A DNA stretch of 64,000 nt from Protula sp. h YS-2021 (taxonomy: Eukaryota > Annelida > Polychaeta > Sabellida > Serpulidae). Below, piece after piece: positions 53,958 to 62,150 of the stretch (the first letter of the stretch is position 1; every line of letters begins with the position of its first letter). Under the pieces are notes generated by a model that ran no database searches, was not told the DNA's origin, and saw only the letters and a list, made by a program, of their open reading frames with translations. A program made the translations under genes and the position numbers. The stretch covers positions 25,503,702 through 25,567,701 of the forward strand of contig OX457026.1 in NCBI GenBank assembly GCA_949752745.1. Reading direction: 5' to 3'.

Positions 53958-56772
53958 GGGGTGCACATAAGGATTTTTTCAAGCCCGTTCAGCTCACCTT
54001 TGCCAAATCGAATTCACCTTCGCCAAATTAACCCTCTTACTAAAACTGTAGCTTAATTTGTTTATTGCATCTAAACTATACATATTCTTAACTATATGGT
54101 CCAGTTTATGTCTTTATAGAAGTACATCGGTAGTTATTCAGTCCATATTTTGATTTTATTATAATAATTTTTGCCTAAAATTCACTTCGCCAAATTGGCG
54201 AAGGTGAATCTGTTCACCTTCGCCATATGTATGGTAAACAGTCCGGGAAGTGTCCTGGAAAATGGTGCTGGAAAGTCCTGGAAATTGGCTGTCTCATCTT
54301 TGTACGAACCTTTAAATAAGCTAGAACTTTAAAGCAAAGTAAAAGACCAAATTATTTTCTGGACAACTGGTTGCTTTTAAATATTCTGAGATAAAGACCC
54401 TTTGACCCAAGTTGATATCCATGCTTAAACGCAGCATAAATGGTGAACGAGAATCGTAAATATCAGTGACAACAACACCGCTAGGGGCTACACATGCATA
54501 TGGCTGCATACAGGGCAAGCTTCTATTTCATTTTGAAACTTCTCAACTTCATACAAACATGGGACGACCATAGAAATGGGTAAACCTGTTTCCTTTACCC
54601 TCCACACCTACGTAGCCGCTTTTTGGGGTTACTTTCCGTATAAATCAAGTTGAGAAAGAAGATTTCGCCCGTTGTGTTTGATATTCTTTATCATTTTAAG
54701 TTACGCTGGGCGGGCGTTTCTTTCACACGGTGAATCTTTTTCTCTTCAGCTTGAAGAAGAAGACGAAGAAGAGGACGAGCACATTGATACTTTCTGCAGA
54801 ACGATACAGCAATTTATTATCATGCTCTACAACCCCGAGGTAAGTTTTGCACCCCTGGCGAAGACAGGCAGATTTTTTTTTTTGTTTTTTTTTTTTGTTT
54901 TTGTTTTTTGTAAACTATCGAGAAATCCTGATCCTTGCCCAGTAATTTTTAAAAAGGCAAGGACTTAATGACCCTTGTGCATTTTTTTAACGGTTAAAGA
55001 AAAGTGTTTAGATGAAATACCCTGTAGTAAGGAAACATAAAGCGGTGAATCAAGTCAAGTGTCACTCAGTAGAAAAACGCATTTGGAAACTTTACACGTG
55101 ACAAAATCTATGCAGGCAAGGAAAAATAACAATTAAAAAAATCCACAGTGCAAATTTTTGCCCTCTTATGAGCTTTACAAAAAATTTGTACCTCATAAAA
55201 TAAGATGTCTCTAGATATAATTTTTTGTTTTTGGTTTTATTCATGACATAAAACCTGTGATTTTGAAGTTTTGAAAAAAAAAAGAGCGGACTGGTGTTGT
55301 GAAAAATATTCCCCTGCTGAAAGCATTCGCCTCTTTGTAATACATTACTATGTAAAAGACTGCTGACATGGAAGAATTTTTTGTTTTGTTTGTTTGTTTG
55401 TTTTTTTTTTTTTGTTTTTGTTTTTTGCAAACCCCTGTTATGCAGCCTTGTTGTTTGGCCTTGTTATGCATCCTTAGTTATTCACGAGTAAAGGTCGACG
55501 TTTTAGTATTTCATTAGCAGACAGGCGTTTCGTTCAAATCTTTGGGGAAAGGCATAAGGATAACGTCTCGTAGATACTGACAAGACAATGTCGTACACGA
55601 ATATTTTAGCAAGACGAATATTTTCGCGCAACGCCGGGTCGAAAATTTTTTCAAAATAAAAAAAAAATTACAGCTGCTAAATCTATCTTTACGGGAAGTA
55701 AAATACTTAGCGGGTGTGCAAAAGTTCATGCTAACATTATTTGCTGTGAGAGAGGGTTTGTTTTCACAAAGGCTCGACTTGACGACAGGGCCGGAAGTGA
55801 CGCGCCAGAAACGAGCGAGCAGGAGGCGGAGATGGCACGTCAATTGTGCGACATGACGGGGGTCAAGGACACGGCCATGGCCGCCAGAGCGGTCAAGATC
55901 TTAGCCATGCTCGATCCCACCGTTATCGGCGCCTTGCGGCACTTGGATTCTGACCTCGTACAGGTAAGGATGGGGAAAGAAGTATGGGTTGAGATGATAA
56001 GGATGTACTATTTTCATGTACCTTATGATCCAATAACTGATTGATTGCGGTGATACATGTACTGGCGTACTGGTGTAAACCAGGGTTCTAGCAGGTTTGA
56101 GAAATGAGCATCTATTTTGGCCCAATTAACAAAACGTGTGCAAAACATGGCCAACGACTAATGTGATATGAAATACAGAAAGAAGGTTGATATAGAGGCT
56201 AAGCGTTGACTTTTACGGAGAAAGAACTGGCGAGGTAAAAACAACCGCTCCGCATTGTAAAACTACAACATGCAGTGCACTTCAAGCGAAACTTATAATT
56301 TATAAATATATCACAGAAACATGTGAAATAAAAAAGTTGAAGTAAAAGAGTTGAAGACTATTGTCATGCCCTTATCTTAAGTTCACTTATTGGCAGTTTT
56401 TCTTTGATGCGGCTACCAGATGAACGTTCAAGTAACAGCGATTTTACTGTATTAGCTGCCAGAGTAGACTTTGTGAGTACAGAACTGGCGCCGAGCGCTG
56501 TTTTTATTTGTTTGTTTGTTTAGGAGCTGGAAGCAGGCAATCACCGTGCTGTGACGAGGCTGGCGAGCTTTGAGGACATGCTGGAGGGGGTAGAAAACGG
56601 GCGTATAAGCGTGAGCTCCCTCAGCCAGACACTCGGCCAGTATGGATTCAAGTACAATCATCGGTGGCGGAGCCGTGGGGGGTCCAGGGGCCGTGGAAGA
56701 GGTTACAGGGCACGCGGAGGCGGGTACAGAGGGAGGGGGAGGGCGAGAGGATGGGGAAGAGGTAGACCATGA
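34570..56772 (+). CDS. 22-exon gene for a U1/matrin-type zinc-finger, RD/RE/RS-rich, RGG-tailed protein
   Basis: Exons were joined by splice sites and matching phases; the product is about 1,840 residues after allowing for two one-base breaks in exon 18. Order: Gln-rich N-terminus (exon 1); a CELC motif (exon 2); Pro/Arg/Gln-rich exon 3; four C-x2-C-x(12-14)-H-x5-H fingers of the U1/matrin type, in two modules (exons 3-7 and 8-12); Gln/Pro-rich linker (14-15); a charged 860-residue region of Arg-Asp, Arg-Glu and Arg-Ser dipeptides (18); an acidic stretch (20); a Leu/Ala-rich helical part (21); an RG-rich C-terminus (22). Such fingers bind structured or double-stranded RNA in known families, and RS/RGG regions are typical of nuclear RNA-binding proteins, so a role in RNA processing is likely by inference. 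I do not recognise a named orthologue. Confidence 0.85.
35202..35260 (+). CDS. Exon 2, CELC motif
   Basis: Acceptor tcgttgcag, donor attgag|gtgtgt, phase 1 to 0. Encodes ETTYWRFCELCNIRFTNIE: a C-x2-C start of a finger whose His pair is not encoded next to it, so a half finger or part of a longer-loop finger. Confidence 0.65.
35261..36351. other. Intron 2
   Basis: AT-rich; no additional exon, RNA or repeat recognised. Confidence 0.5.
36352..36639 (+). CDS. Exon 3, Pro/Arg/Gln-rich, ends in first half of finger 1
   Basis: GC-rich, open throughout. It ends HACA in phase 0, which joins VC of exon 4 to form C-A-V-C; in module B the intron also falls inside the C-x2-C (YCK|AC). That shared intron position is the main support. 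The acceptor (gtgtcacaag) and donor (gcg|gtataa) are weak, so the 5' boundary is uncertain; an alternative is a separate first exon starting at ATG 36340 or 36361. Confidence 0.55.
36983..37080 (+). CDS. Exon 4 (module A), finger 1
   Basis: Acceptor tctgtgtcag, donor tttacag|gtaaat; phase 0 to 2. Encodes VCEDGEVFETRAHWLAHIES then RTHCENLL..: C, H, H ligands with Trp before the first His, as in U1-type fingers. Counterpart of exon 9. Confidence 0.8.
37300..38307. mobile_element. Inverted-repeat DNA transposon with TTCGGCCCA repeats in its ends, copy 1 (intron 4)
   Basis: The left end has six TTCGGCCCA units in about 115 bases; the right end has seven TGGGCCGAA units in the opposite orientation. 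Outermost sequences are GGTTTCTGGACG and, complemented, GGGATTTGGTCG. Flanks on both sides read GCTATGAG (37292-37299; 38308-38315), an 8-bp target duplication as in hAT elements, although the local sequence is itself repetitive. The interior has no transposase. Only 31 bases separate its right end from exon 5. Confidence 0.7.
38339..38483 (+). CDS. Exon 5 (module A)
   Basis: Acceptor gtgtcatcag (no clear pyrimidine tract), donor tgcaag|gtgaga; phase 2 to 0. Encodes LGWQKYQQQYNSVPF ... LMRIRSGLLNNFMCK and ends with the first Cys of finger 2. It lies between a transposon and the minisatellite. Counterpart of exon 10. Confidence 0.8.
38428..40072 (+). repeat. Minisatellite built from the 3' end of exon 5 and its 5' splice site
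   Basis: About 22 diverged units of roughly 70-80 bases run from the exon into intron 5. Each carries 'catggaggtcctcatgagg', 'gagcggcctgctcaataact' and then 'tatgtgcaag|gtgagg', so exon end, splice donor and early intron are repeated together. Most units keep GCAAG|GTGAG; a few read gcatg|gtgag, gcaac|gttag or gcaag|gggag. From about 39170 a 240-bp higher-order unit with a doubled 'gcggcctgctcaataactt' repeats. The last unit (40010-40072) is the most diverged. Reading past the first donor meets a stop (CAATAA) in the next unit. Confidence 0.93.
40230..40298 (+). CDS. Exon 6 (module A), finger 2
   Basis: Acceptor tttgttgcag, donor aacagg|gtacgc; phase 0 to 0, 69 bases. LCVTKLSTKNNWTEHVTGKK with following H completes a C-x2-C-x12-H-x5-H finger. 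Same length as exon 11, with 16 of 23 residues identical. Confidence 0.88.
40299..40856. other. Intron 6
   Basis: Holds a 13-14-base poly-G run near 40520. No further feature. Confidence 0.5.
40857..40965 (+). CDS. Exon 7 (module A)
   Basis: Acceptor gtcatttcag, donor catcc|gtaag; phase 0 to 1, 109 bases. RCVETMNVLGREPYLEQYGD then VPQPNREKIQQTLQLI. Same length and phase as exon 12. Confidence 0.85.
41067..41154 (-). tRNA. tRNA-Arg (anticodon UCU) with a 15-bp intron
   Basis: Minus strand, beginning GACTCCGTGGCGCAATGGAT and ending CCCACCGGAGTC plus discriminator G. The acceptor stem pairs GACTCCG with CGGAGTC; the T arm has GGTTCGAGTCC. The anticodon loop CTTCTAA is split by the intron AGGGTTAACCAGGTT after the base 3' of the anticodon, the standard site. 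The mature length is 73. Just downstream is TTTT (cagcttttataa), a Pol III terminator. It lies antisense in intron 7 of the zinc-finger gene. D-arm GGCGCAATGGATAGCGC and the T arm serve as A and B boxes. Confidence 0.95.
41155..41579. other. Rest of intron 7
   Basis: A GGGAGGGTGGAGGG-type purine stretch near 41455-41480. No exon recognised. Confidence 0.45.
41580..41653 (+). CDS. Exon 8, first half of finger 3
   Basis: Acceptor tgaacacag, donor tgcaag|gtttgg; phase 1 to 0. QEEEAEKEVLAKKQNARLEN then AFTYCK; a charged helix followed by the first Cys of a finger completed in exon 9. Confidence 0.8.
41946..42052 (+). CDS. Exon 9 (module B), finger 3
   Basis: Acceptor gatttgtag, donor gccag|gttcgt (weak); phase 0 to 2. 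ACEEHIATQSDWLTHLESVK then HC gives C-x2-C-x12-H-x5-H with exon 8. Counterpart of exon 4, three codons longer at the end. Confidence 0.85.
42247..42511 (+). repeat. 52-bp tandem array of the 3' splice site and 5' end of exon 10
   Basis: GGCAGGTACGGGGAGAAGTA starts at 42247, 42299, 42351, 42403 and 42455, an exact 52-base period. Each unit holds an acceptor (tttttgttggcag) and the first 28-29 coding bases; only the last continues into exon 10. In the four upstream units the frame meets TAG right after ..SIP (cct tag), so using them gives a truncated product. Confidence 0.95.
42460..42589 (+). CDS. Exon 10 (module B), with a GC donor
   Basis: Acceptor gttggcag (last of five tandem copies), phase 2 to 0. 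YGEKYGSIPFGGFLDSQCQQ ... NSFKCK. The donor is AAG|GCAAGT, the consensus of GC-AG introns; no GT donor fits the frame. Counterpart of exon 5. Confidence 0.87.
42635..42850. repeat. Degenerate minisatellite in intron 10
   Basis: Repeated words 'gtgtgttgacagca', 'tactcac' and 'gtgtgtggacaccatg', period about 24-50 bases, seven or more copies with an unrelated gap at 42753-42812. Confidence 0.75.
42862..42930 (+). CDS. Exon 11 (module B), finger 4
   Basis: Acceptor tgtgttttcag, donor aacagg|gtaagc; phase 0 to 0, 69 bases. LCATKCTVRKNWIEHVTGKK then HNR completes the finger begun by CK of exon 10. Confidence 0.9.
42931..43510. other. Intron 11
   Basis: No exon, RNA or repeat recognised. Confidence 0.5.
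43511..43619 (+). CDS. Exon 12 (module B)
   Basis: Acceptor ggtgtttatag, donor tattc|gtaag; phase 0 to 1, 109 bases. KCLETLYSMGLDTYAKQFGD then IPIPHGDRLLETLASI; aligns along its whole length with exon 7. Confidence 0.88.
43813..43874 (+). CDS. Exon 13
   Basis: Acceptor tgattttag, donor atactg|gtgtgt; phase 1 to 0. LRESGESTEAKFLVESVYKI L; a short charged helix after module B, without a module A counterpart. Confidence 0.75.
43875..44239. other. Intron 13
   Basis: Nothing recognised. Confidence 0.5.
44240..44417 (+). CDS. Exon 14, Gln/Pro-rich
   Basis: Acceptor atgttatttag, donor gtcaccg|gtaaca; phase 0 to 1. VEPDAVLAPQSQQQSNKQMP and onward; disordered linker. Confidence 0.8.
44623..44843 (+). 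CDS. Exon 15, Gln-rich
   Basis: Acceptor gaccttgccag, donor gcccag|gtgaat; phase 1 to 0. Gln-rich with repeats of QQL(T/S)AxQ (QQLTAGQQLSADQQLSVNQQ), a likely activation or assembly region. Confidence 0.8.
44844..45418. other. Intron 15
   Basis: 'cgtccgccgtccgtctgtct' near 44947 resembles the start of the hairpin repeats at 32-34 kb, and a poly-G run lies at 45337-45351. No exon. Confidence 0.45.
45419..45543 (+). CDS. Exon 16
   Basis: Acceptor gatgttacag, donor ggcat|gtaagt; phase 0 to 2. DTRAPPGGQPASRSRIPASI ... FLRNQLQKQLLG; Pro/Ser-rich then a helix. Confidence 0.78.
45815..45881 (+). CDS. Exon 17
   Basis: Acceptor gatgttacag, donor gaacag|gtaaac; phase 2 to 0. PATSEAEVYDYGHSRNGKPE EQ. 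The phase fits exon 18. Confidence 0.75.
45882..47105. other. Intron 17, first part
   Basis: A poly-G run at 46057-46067, then (46600-46930) two diverged tandem copies of about 165 bases sharing 'aaacgattgg', 'aggaggagta' and 'gccgccatttt'. They end 'acgcacatacattcaagccc', like other dispersed invertebrate repeats. No exon recognised. Confidence 0.5.
47106..48679. mobile_element. Inverted-repeat DNA transposon with CTCGGCCCA repeats in its ends, copy 2 (intron 17)
   Basis: The left end carries five or so CTCGGCCCA-like units (47115-47235), the right end three or four in the opposite orientation (48575-48670). Outer ends GGGTTTGGATAACTC and, complemented, GGTCTTGGGCAACTC align. Both flanks read GTACGTGT (47098-47105; 48680-48687), an 8-bp duplication. 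Related to the element at 37300-38307 but longer and diverged inside. No transposase. Confidence 0.7.
48688..50650. other. Intron 17, last part
   Basis: A near-perfect palindrome at 49910-49944 (GACGGAGTGGGGGTGAAA with its complement) and a poly-G run at 49706-49717. A minus-strand frame at 48821-49042 has protein-like composition but no homology I recognise. Confidence 0.45.
50651..53227 (+). CDS. Exon 18, large RD/RE/RS-rich exon with two one-base frame breaks
   Basis: Acceptor catttttcag, donor cgaaggag|gtagga; phase 0 to 2. It encodes about 860 residues dominated by Arg-Asp, Arg-Glu, Arg-Ser and His (for example RRYRSRSRDLHRDDRRERVS). The charged pattern runs in one frame to about 51940, a second to about 53085, and a third to the donor. 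Each change equals one missing base, in AAAAA near 51936-51940 and CCC near 53090. With both corrected, the length fits the flanking phases. An eight-residue repeat around PRDFE recurs five or more times at 52840-52990, with CACGTG in its DNA. Antisense frames here are shadows of the repetitive codons. Confidence 0.85.
53228..53653. other. Intron 18
   Basis: Nothing recognised. Confidence 0.5.
53654..53801 (+). CDS. Exon 19
   Basis: Acceptor atctctacag, donor ccacgg|gtcagt; phase 2 to 0. Charged: EKRAKGGLLEREVQEGYIPG then RPERDAYSAKKPR. Confidence 0.8.
53889..53954. repeat. (TA)n microsatellite in intron 19
   Basis: Nearly pure TA. Confidence 0.95.
53956..54228. repeat. Possible foldback element with TTCACCTTCGCCAAAT repeats
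   Basis: Direct copies of TCACCTT(C/T)GCCAAAT near 53993 and 54011; a palindrome at 54181-54208 (TTCACTTCGCCAA, A, TTGGCGAAGGTGAA) and another copy at 54213. The left start CAGGGGTGCACATAAGG looks like a hAT end, but the right end was not found. Confidence 0.4.
54229..54749. other. Rest of intron 19
   Basis: Nothing recognised. Confidence 0.5.
54750..54839 (+). CDS. Exon 20, acidic
   Basis: Acceptor ttctcttcag, donor cccgag|gtaagt; phase 0 to 0. LEEEDEEEDEHIDTFCRTIQ followed by a hydrophobic helix (FIIMLYNPE). Confidence 0.85.
54840..55771. other. Intron 20
   Basis: T-rich runs near 54870-54910 and 55380-55430; no exon or RNA. Confidence 0.5.
55772..55963 (+). CDS. Exon 21, helical region
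   Basis: Acceptor tttcacaaag, donor gtacag|gtaagg; phase 0 to 0, 64 codons. MARQLCDMTGVKDTAMAARA then VKILAMLDPTVIGALRHL; regular Leu/Ala spacing suggests a helical bundle. Family not recognised. Confidence 0.85.
55964..56523. other. Intron 21
   Basis: Nothing recognised. Confidence 0.5.
56524..56772 (+). CDS. Exon 22, RG-rich C-terminus and stop
   Basis: Acceptor ttgtttgtttag. FEDMLEGVENGRISVSSLSQ then a tail of RGG/RGR/RAR repeats (RGGSRGRGRGYRARGGGYRG), ending TGA at 56770-56772. RGG boxes bind RNA and are arginine-methylated in known proteins. Confidence 0.88.
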   Translation, partial: ELEAGNHRAVTRLASFEDMLEGVENGRISVSSLSQTLGQYGFKYNHRWRSRGGSRGRGRGYRARGGGYRGRGRARGWGRGRP

Positions 56773-56874
56773 AAGCTATAGCCGGGTTGTTCCTCCGACC
56801 TCGCCCCATCCGTCCAGCACCGGCTCCCCCGTGCTCCGTATATATTGTTGCTGCCGTGGTCAAGTGTATTGACA

Positions 56875-56880
56875 AATAAA
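56875..56880 (+). promoter_or_regulatory. Poly(A) signal AATAAA of the zinc-finger gene
   Basis: 103 bases after the stop codon, in 'gacaaataaacacc'. The first canonical signal downstream. Confidence 0.7.
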
Positions 56881-59529
56881 CACCTGGAGTGCGATTCGTG
56901 TAATTATAAAGTAATGTTTAAAAGTCAATTTGATGTGTGTGGGTGATGGGGAAGGGGTACGCAACTTGTTCGGTTGGGCGGCATCAGCCGTCGCTGCGGC
57001 CTCGAGCTTTTAGCGACGGCTGAGAATGTTTGCATCTTCAATTAAACTGAGGATAGTTGAGCCCAGGTACTAATGTAGGTGGGCCAAGGTCAGTTTTCAG
57101 GGCAACCACCCCCCCCCCCCCCCCCCCCAATCAAATAAATCCATCTAACTAGTACAAAGCGTTTAGTTTTCTGCGAATACTTATGCCACGTGATTCTTGT
57201 ATGATACTTAGGTCCTTTTAATGAATTATTTTGGTCCGAATTGCGCCTCTCTTTTAAGTATCTACCTTTTTGTGGGCATCTTCCGCCCTATTGGGATTTC
57301 CAAATCGGTTGATTGTGACCCTTGTGTTCGGTATTTTCTCTACTATATCTTGTATGTAACTGTCTTTTGGTTACCAAACAAACCTTCAGCAGAATTATAC
57401 CATGAAAGGAGGGTTTGACTTGCACGCAGGGTTGTTTGCACGGAGCACCGGTTCTGTTGTAATTGGGACGCTGAGTGCCACTGCCCACATGGACAGTTAC
57501 AGTGGTTAGAGAAAAACAGCATGGAATAGGCAAAATATCCCCAGATAGACACACAATAATAATAGATTTGTCCGGAATGCAGGCTGTTGTAAAGGCTGGT
57601 GTCGTATGGCTGAAAAAGAGGTGACACAAAAGTCAGTGTTTAGTTCTGTTCTCGCGGGGGGGGGGGGGCGGGTGAGTCGTACACTTGCCCCTTCGAATTC
57701 TTCCAACAACAAAGCCACTGTACAGCTGCCACATATAAGCTTTGACTTTTTTCGAGTGGGGTTCGAGGGGGCTGTGTTTGATAGTGTGGAGGTGATCTGT
57801 GGTAAAATCGAGAGCAGTTGCTTGAAAGCTTTTCCTTCAATTGTTTAGTCTTTTAGATGGTTTTCTGTGGCGTGGCTCATAGAAAACAGATGGTTCAAGC
57901 TGCGTTCTCATTGTGATGTGCTACACTTGCGCTACACGTCTTGTTGTGTAGTGTAAGGAAAGTCGACGTTCTGCCGAAATACAAGGTCCCTTGGTTATTA
58001 AATCATTTTATACCCCGCTGGACTTGTTGCCTTCGTCTGCTAAGTACGCATGTCCTCAGTTCTGGACAGATTGTATCCGTATTGCCAACACAAGTCTTTG
58101 ACCAAAAGAAAGTTTCCTTTCAGTATAGAATGGGTCCTCAAAACATTGGGAACTAAGTTCTTCATACATGGGAATCTTCCAGCTTTTTTTTTTTTTTTTT
58201 TTTTTTGCCAGATGGACCACTTTTTTCGACCTCGTTCCCATGTATGGTAAATTTTCCGACCCCGTTCCCACGTATGTTCTTGTGACTCACTTTTAAGAGC
58301 AATATGCTTCAATGTTGATAATGTGGCATTGCGACACATTAAAATGCTTAAGTTTATATCAGGCTCTGTTACAACTACAAGTTCTTTCCAAGGTGCACAC
58401 AGATATGCGTTGTTAATTCCACTTGTACGTTATCTGTTCGGAGCTTATAAATAAATGTGGGTACAGAAGTTCGCTGGGATTTATTTTATTATGATTTTAA
58501 ATATAATTCTGGGTACCTGGTTTATTATGTACAAGACTGTGAAGTATGTTGCAAATCTGTTAAACAAATATTACAGTTGTGTAGAAGCGAGTAACACGTA
58601 CGTACTGTGACCCCCCCCCCCCCCCCTCTTTAAGGCAAGCGTACACATTGGCGCTGACCAGCCCCCCCCCCCCCCCTCCCCCACTTCCTTGCGTAGCTGT
58701 TTTATGAACGATCCCTTGCTGAGATTGGCGACATGCATTAATGTTATTAAGAAGCCTCAGGTATTTTATTCCACATCAATTCGCTTGAGGGGTACAAGGG
58801 TACCATGCCAATGCTCTTCTTGTTTTTGCCCGCTATTGGATTTTATTGACCCAAAGAACTCAGTAAAAACTACACACAAGGAACGCCATGGAAAGTATTC
58901 ATTATGCGGAGGCATTCAAAGGTAAATTAGTGAAGAACAGCAGACGGGGCCTAAACGACGTTGCATTATCACACCGGTCCTTAACGAGAGGTGCTCCCTG
59001 ACGAGGGTTTTACTGTATTCCTTGTTTTTACTGCCATCACAATGTATAGATATAGTTGAACCCATACGGGCTTTTGAGAGAGAAGCGAAATTCGTTTGGC
59101 GTACTGTGTCCGTAGTGTTGAAAGTGTCCACCCGATTTTGTGTGAGGCAGCTGTTTGTTCATTTTGCCTGGTAGAATATTTCAAATAAATACATCAAATA
59201 ATTAATTTGTTTCATTGCTTTCGAGTTTTCAATTGACGTCCAGGGACATTATGATGATCATTTTAAGGCAGACTTAAAATTCAGCAGCAGCAATCGAAAT
59301 TACATCAAGTTGTATCCTACTTCAAACCGCGACGTGGCACTCAAATACAGGAATAAGCCAGTCTGGGAACACTACATAATATCCCGCCATTCCATCGATT
59401 TTATTCGATTCTACCAACAAGCGAGTTTACGCTTGAATATTTGGCTCTCGCAACTTTTTCATCACTGTTGCCGAAAACAGAAGTCAACAGAAGGCACCTA
59501 ACGAAAACTTAATAAAACTGGATCCCTGC
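56881..59529. other. Intergenic DNA between convergent genes
   Basis: Poly-C or poly-G runs at 57109-57128, 57656-57668, 58612-58626 and 58664-58678, and a 24-base poly-T at 58183-58206. No gene recognised. Confidence 0.55.
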
Positions 59530-59873
59530 AGGGCTTTACGTTAACTTTTTTCGGCACCTCCCAGGTGGGGGAAGTAGATTTTAAATCTACCTGCCCCACC
59601 AGCACTCTTGCCTGCCCCACCTTTTGTCTCTTCTGTTAGACATTTGTAAGTTTTTAATTTTGATTATTTTACATATAGAAACTGGCAACGCGCCAGTGGC
59701 TAGTATGTAGGTCTGGTGCAGCTAGTATGTATGTTGTTAAGGTATTACGTCACGCCACGTCCCCCCGAAGGGATCTACCTGCCAGGTGGGGCAGCTAACC
59801 GGGCGAGTCTACGTGCCCCACTATGCCTTTCACCTGCCCTGGCAGGTTGGGCAGTCGTTAATGTAAATCCCTA
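59530..59873. mobile_element. Small inverted-repeat element with CTGCCCCACC repeats
   Basis: The ends AGGGCTTTACGTTAAC (59530) and, complemented, AGGGATTTACATTAAC (to 59872) match at 14 of 16 positions. CTGCCCCACC words in the left part and their complements at the right lie inside. Ends of the form (C)AGGG occur in hAT elements; no 8-bp target duplication was seen. Non-coding, about 344 bp. Confidence 0.5.
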
Positions 59874-62150
59874 CCTTGTCGCATTTACCAGGTTCGCATT
59901 CGCACCAGAATGGGATTTAGAAGGCGACTTGGGCGGACTTTTGACAAAAAGTAGAAACGGGGGAAAATCATCTGGATCGGGCACTACATTTTATAACTTT
60001 GAAAACGAACAAGCAAAAAACCGAATCAGAGTGGTCAAAATGCATATATTCAGGATGATATTATTAATCCAGGGAACATTCTTACAAAATCTGACAGCAA
60101 TCTGATCAAAATTGGGAACAAAAGCATTTGTAAACTGGCACCAAACTTGTTTACAATAGCACCATTTGGCCATGTCGCAAAAAAGAGAGCGAATTTTTCA
60201 CGAATCCTTGGAAAACATTCATACAAAATTTGACTCCCATCTAAACTGTGAGAGCAGCAGTTTAAAATTAGCTCCTGAAGAATTAGAAAATGCGCATTTT
60301 GGGTTATTTGTGGGGAATCACCAACAAAAACTGATTTTTTAAGCAAGACCAGACTGGGAAAAAGCAACAAGCAAAAGCACTTCAAAATTCGGGTCACTCC
60401 GACCCCCATCCCTCCTACCCGTATATAACTGAACAGTATTTTTAAAGGAAAAAAATATCTCAATAAAAGATTCAACCAGGGAACACTTATAAAGAATTGA
60501 AAGAAATCAGATCCAAATTGTGAGTAGATAAAGAAGCTTTTCGATGAAAGCCTACAAATTAGTTTCCAAATTTTATTGCGTCATCTAGACATCGCCAACT
60601 TTTGACATTTTAATATTGAATGAACTGTATAATACAGAACTATTGCAATTAGTTAAAAAATGATTAATAGCGTATCCAGTCTTGGTACAGAAAGCCACGA
60701 GTTATATAAGTCTAGCGATCATCATGCTTATTTTCCAAAGGTGAAGGAAAAAGGGATTTGAAAATTGTAAACAACCAATTTACGCCATTAACCAATTTAA
60801 TTGATTCCTCTGTATTTCCATTCACCCATGTTCGATAATTTAAAAACGTCAACGACCTACACGCATTCAACAATGTTATGTGGTAGCAAACCTTTTGGCG
60901 AAAAAATATTTTTTTTAGACCATTACATAAAAGGAACACGGAAAACTGACCCTTTAATTAGGTGAAGCACGGACTTCCATTCGCATAAAAATTAACGGAA
61001 TTTCCATGCTTTTAGGAAAGTGACATTCCAAGACTAACCAATAATTATCGTTCACGGCCTTCCAATTGAAAATTTTCCATACTTCGCACAAATTATTTGA
61101 TGACTTCTATCTGTCCTACAATACTGATGAAAATCGCTCTTGAATATTAATTTACAAAACCTTAATAATTTTAAAGAGCAAACTAAATGTTTATTTACTG
61201 GTTTCTTGCAACACATATCCGATTCCTGCAAACCCACGAATATTTTCTTATTTTTTTAAAAATTTTCCACGGCTTCTCCAGGACTGCTCATGACGGCAAA
61301 TTTTCCACGATTTTCTAGTTTTTCCATGAATGATCCTGAATCCAGCGGAAAGGTAGCTATCAGATTCCACGGCCGTTAGAAATGCCACCGACAATATAAT
61401 AAACCGCAAGTGCGAATAAAACGGGACAAATTCTAATCTAATTCTCCCCCCTCCCCTACTCTCAAGTCCCTTTGTTTGGCGAAACGACACATGTATTGAA
61501 GGTATTCACACCCAACAATTTTCTATCCTTATTCTTTTTTGGGCATAAATTACTCTACATCTAACAAACCAACACAGAATACAATTACAACCGAAACCAC
61601 AGATTTCGATTCACAAAAACATAAAAGACAATTCAAAATTAACTACAGCACTAGACACACAACAGCCGCTGAAAGAATAGGACCGACATGCTGAATAAAT
61701 TCAACACACTACTATAGCACTTCTCTATTACAGTAACAAAATGGCACAGTCGAAACAATAATGTATTCAAAAACATTCGAGTTTATACGTGAAACATCCC
61801 TTCGTATTCGCTCTCGCTTTTGAATTTCCAAACTAACACGGAACTGACTAGAACAACACGCTCAGTGATAGACAACAGCTTAATGGCGTACCCAATTCTA
61901 CGGACCAGTCCTCTTGGCTACTCGCACACACACTGGTCCTCACAACCCGACACTAAAACACTACACAACCATATATCATCTATTATATTACGCCACCTTT
62001 TCCTTCTTTTCTCTGCCATTATATGCCATCTCGGTGCTTTAAATAACAGGTGTAAACAAGATAATGCCTAAAATTAAGGTGAAGTGGGGTAAAAGCGCAT
62101 GTTAGCAAACTGCACAAGTCTCGCACCCTCCCCCTCCCCCCCACCTATCT
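59874..62150. other. Intergenic DNA; includes the 3' untranslated region of the ZNF367-like gene
   Basis: AT-rich. The 3' end of the minus-strand transcript lies somewhere here, and no single poly(A) signal can be chosen with confidence. Confidence 0.5.
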
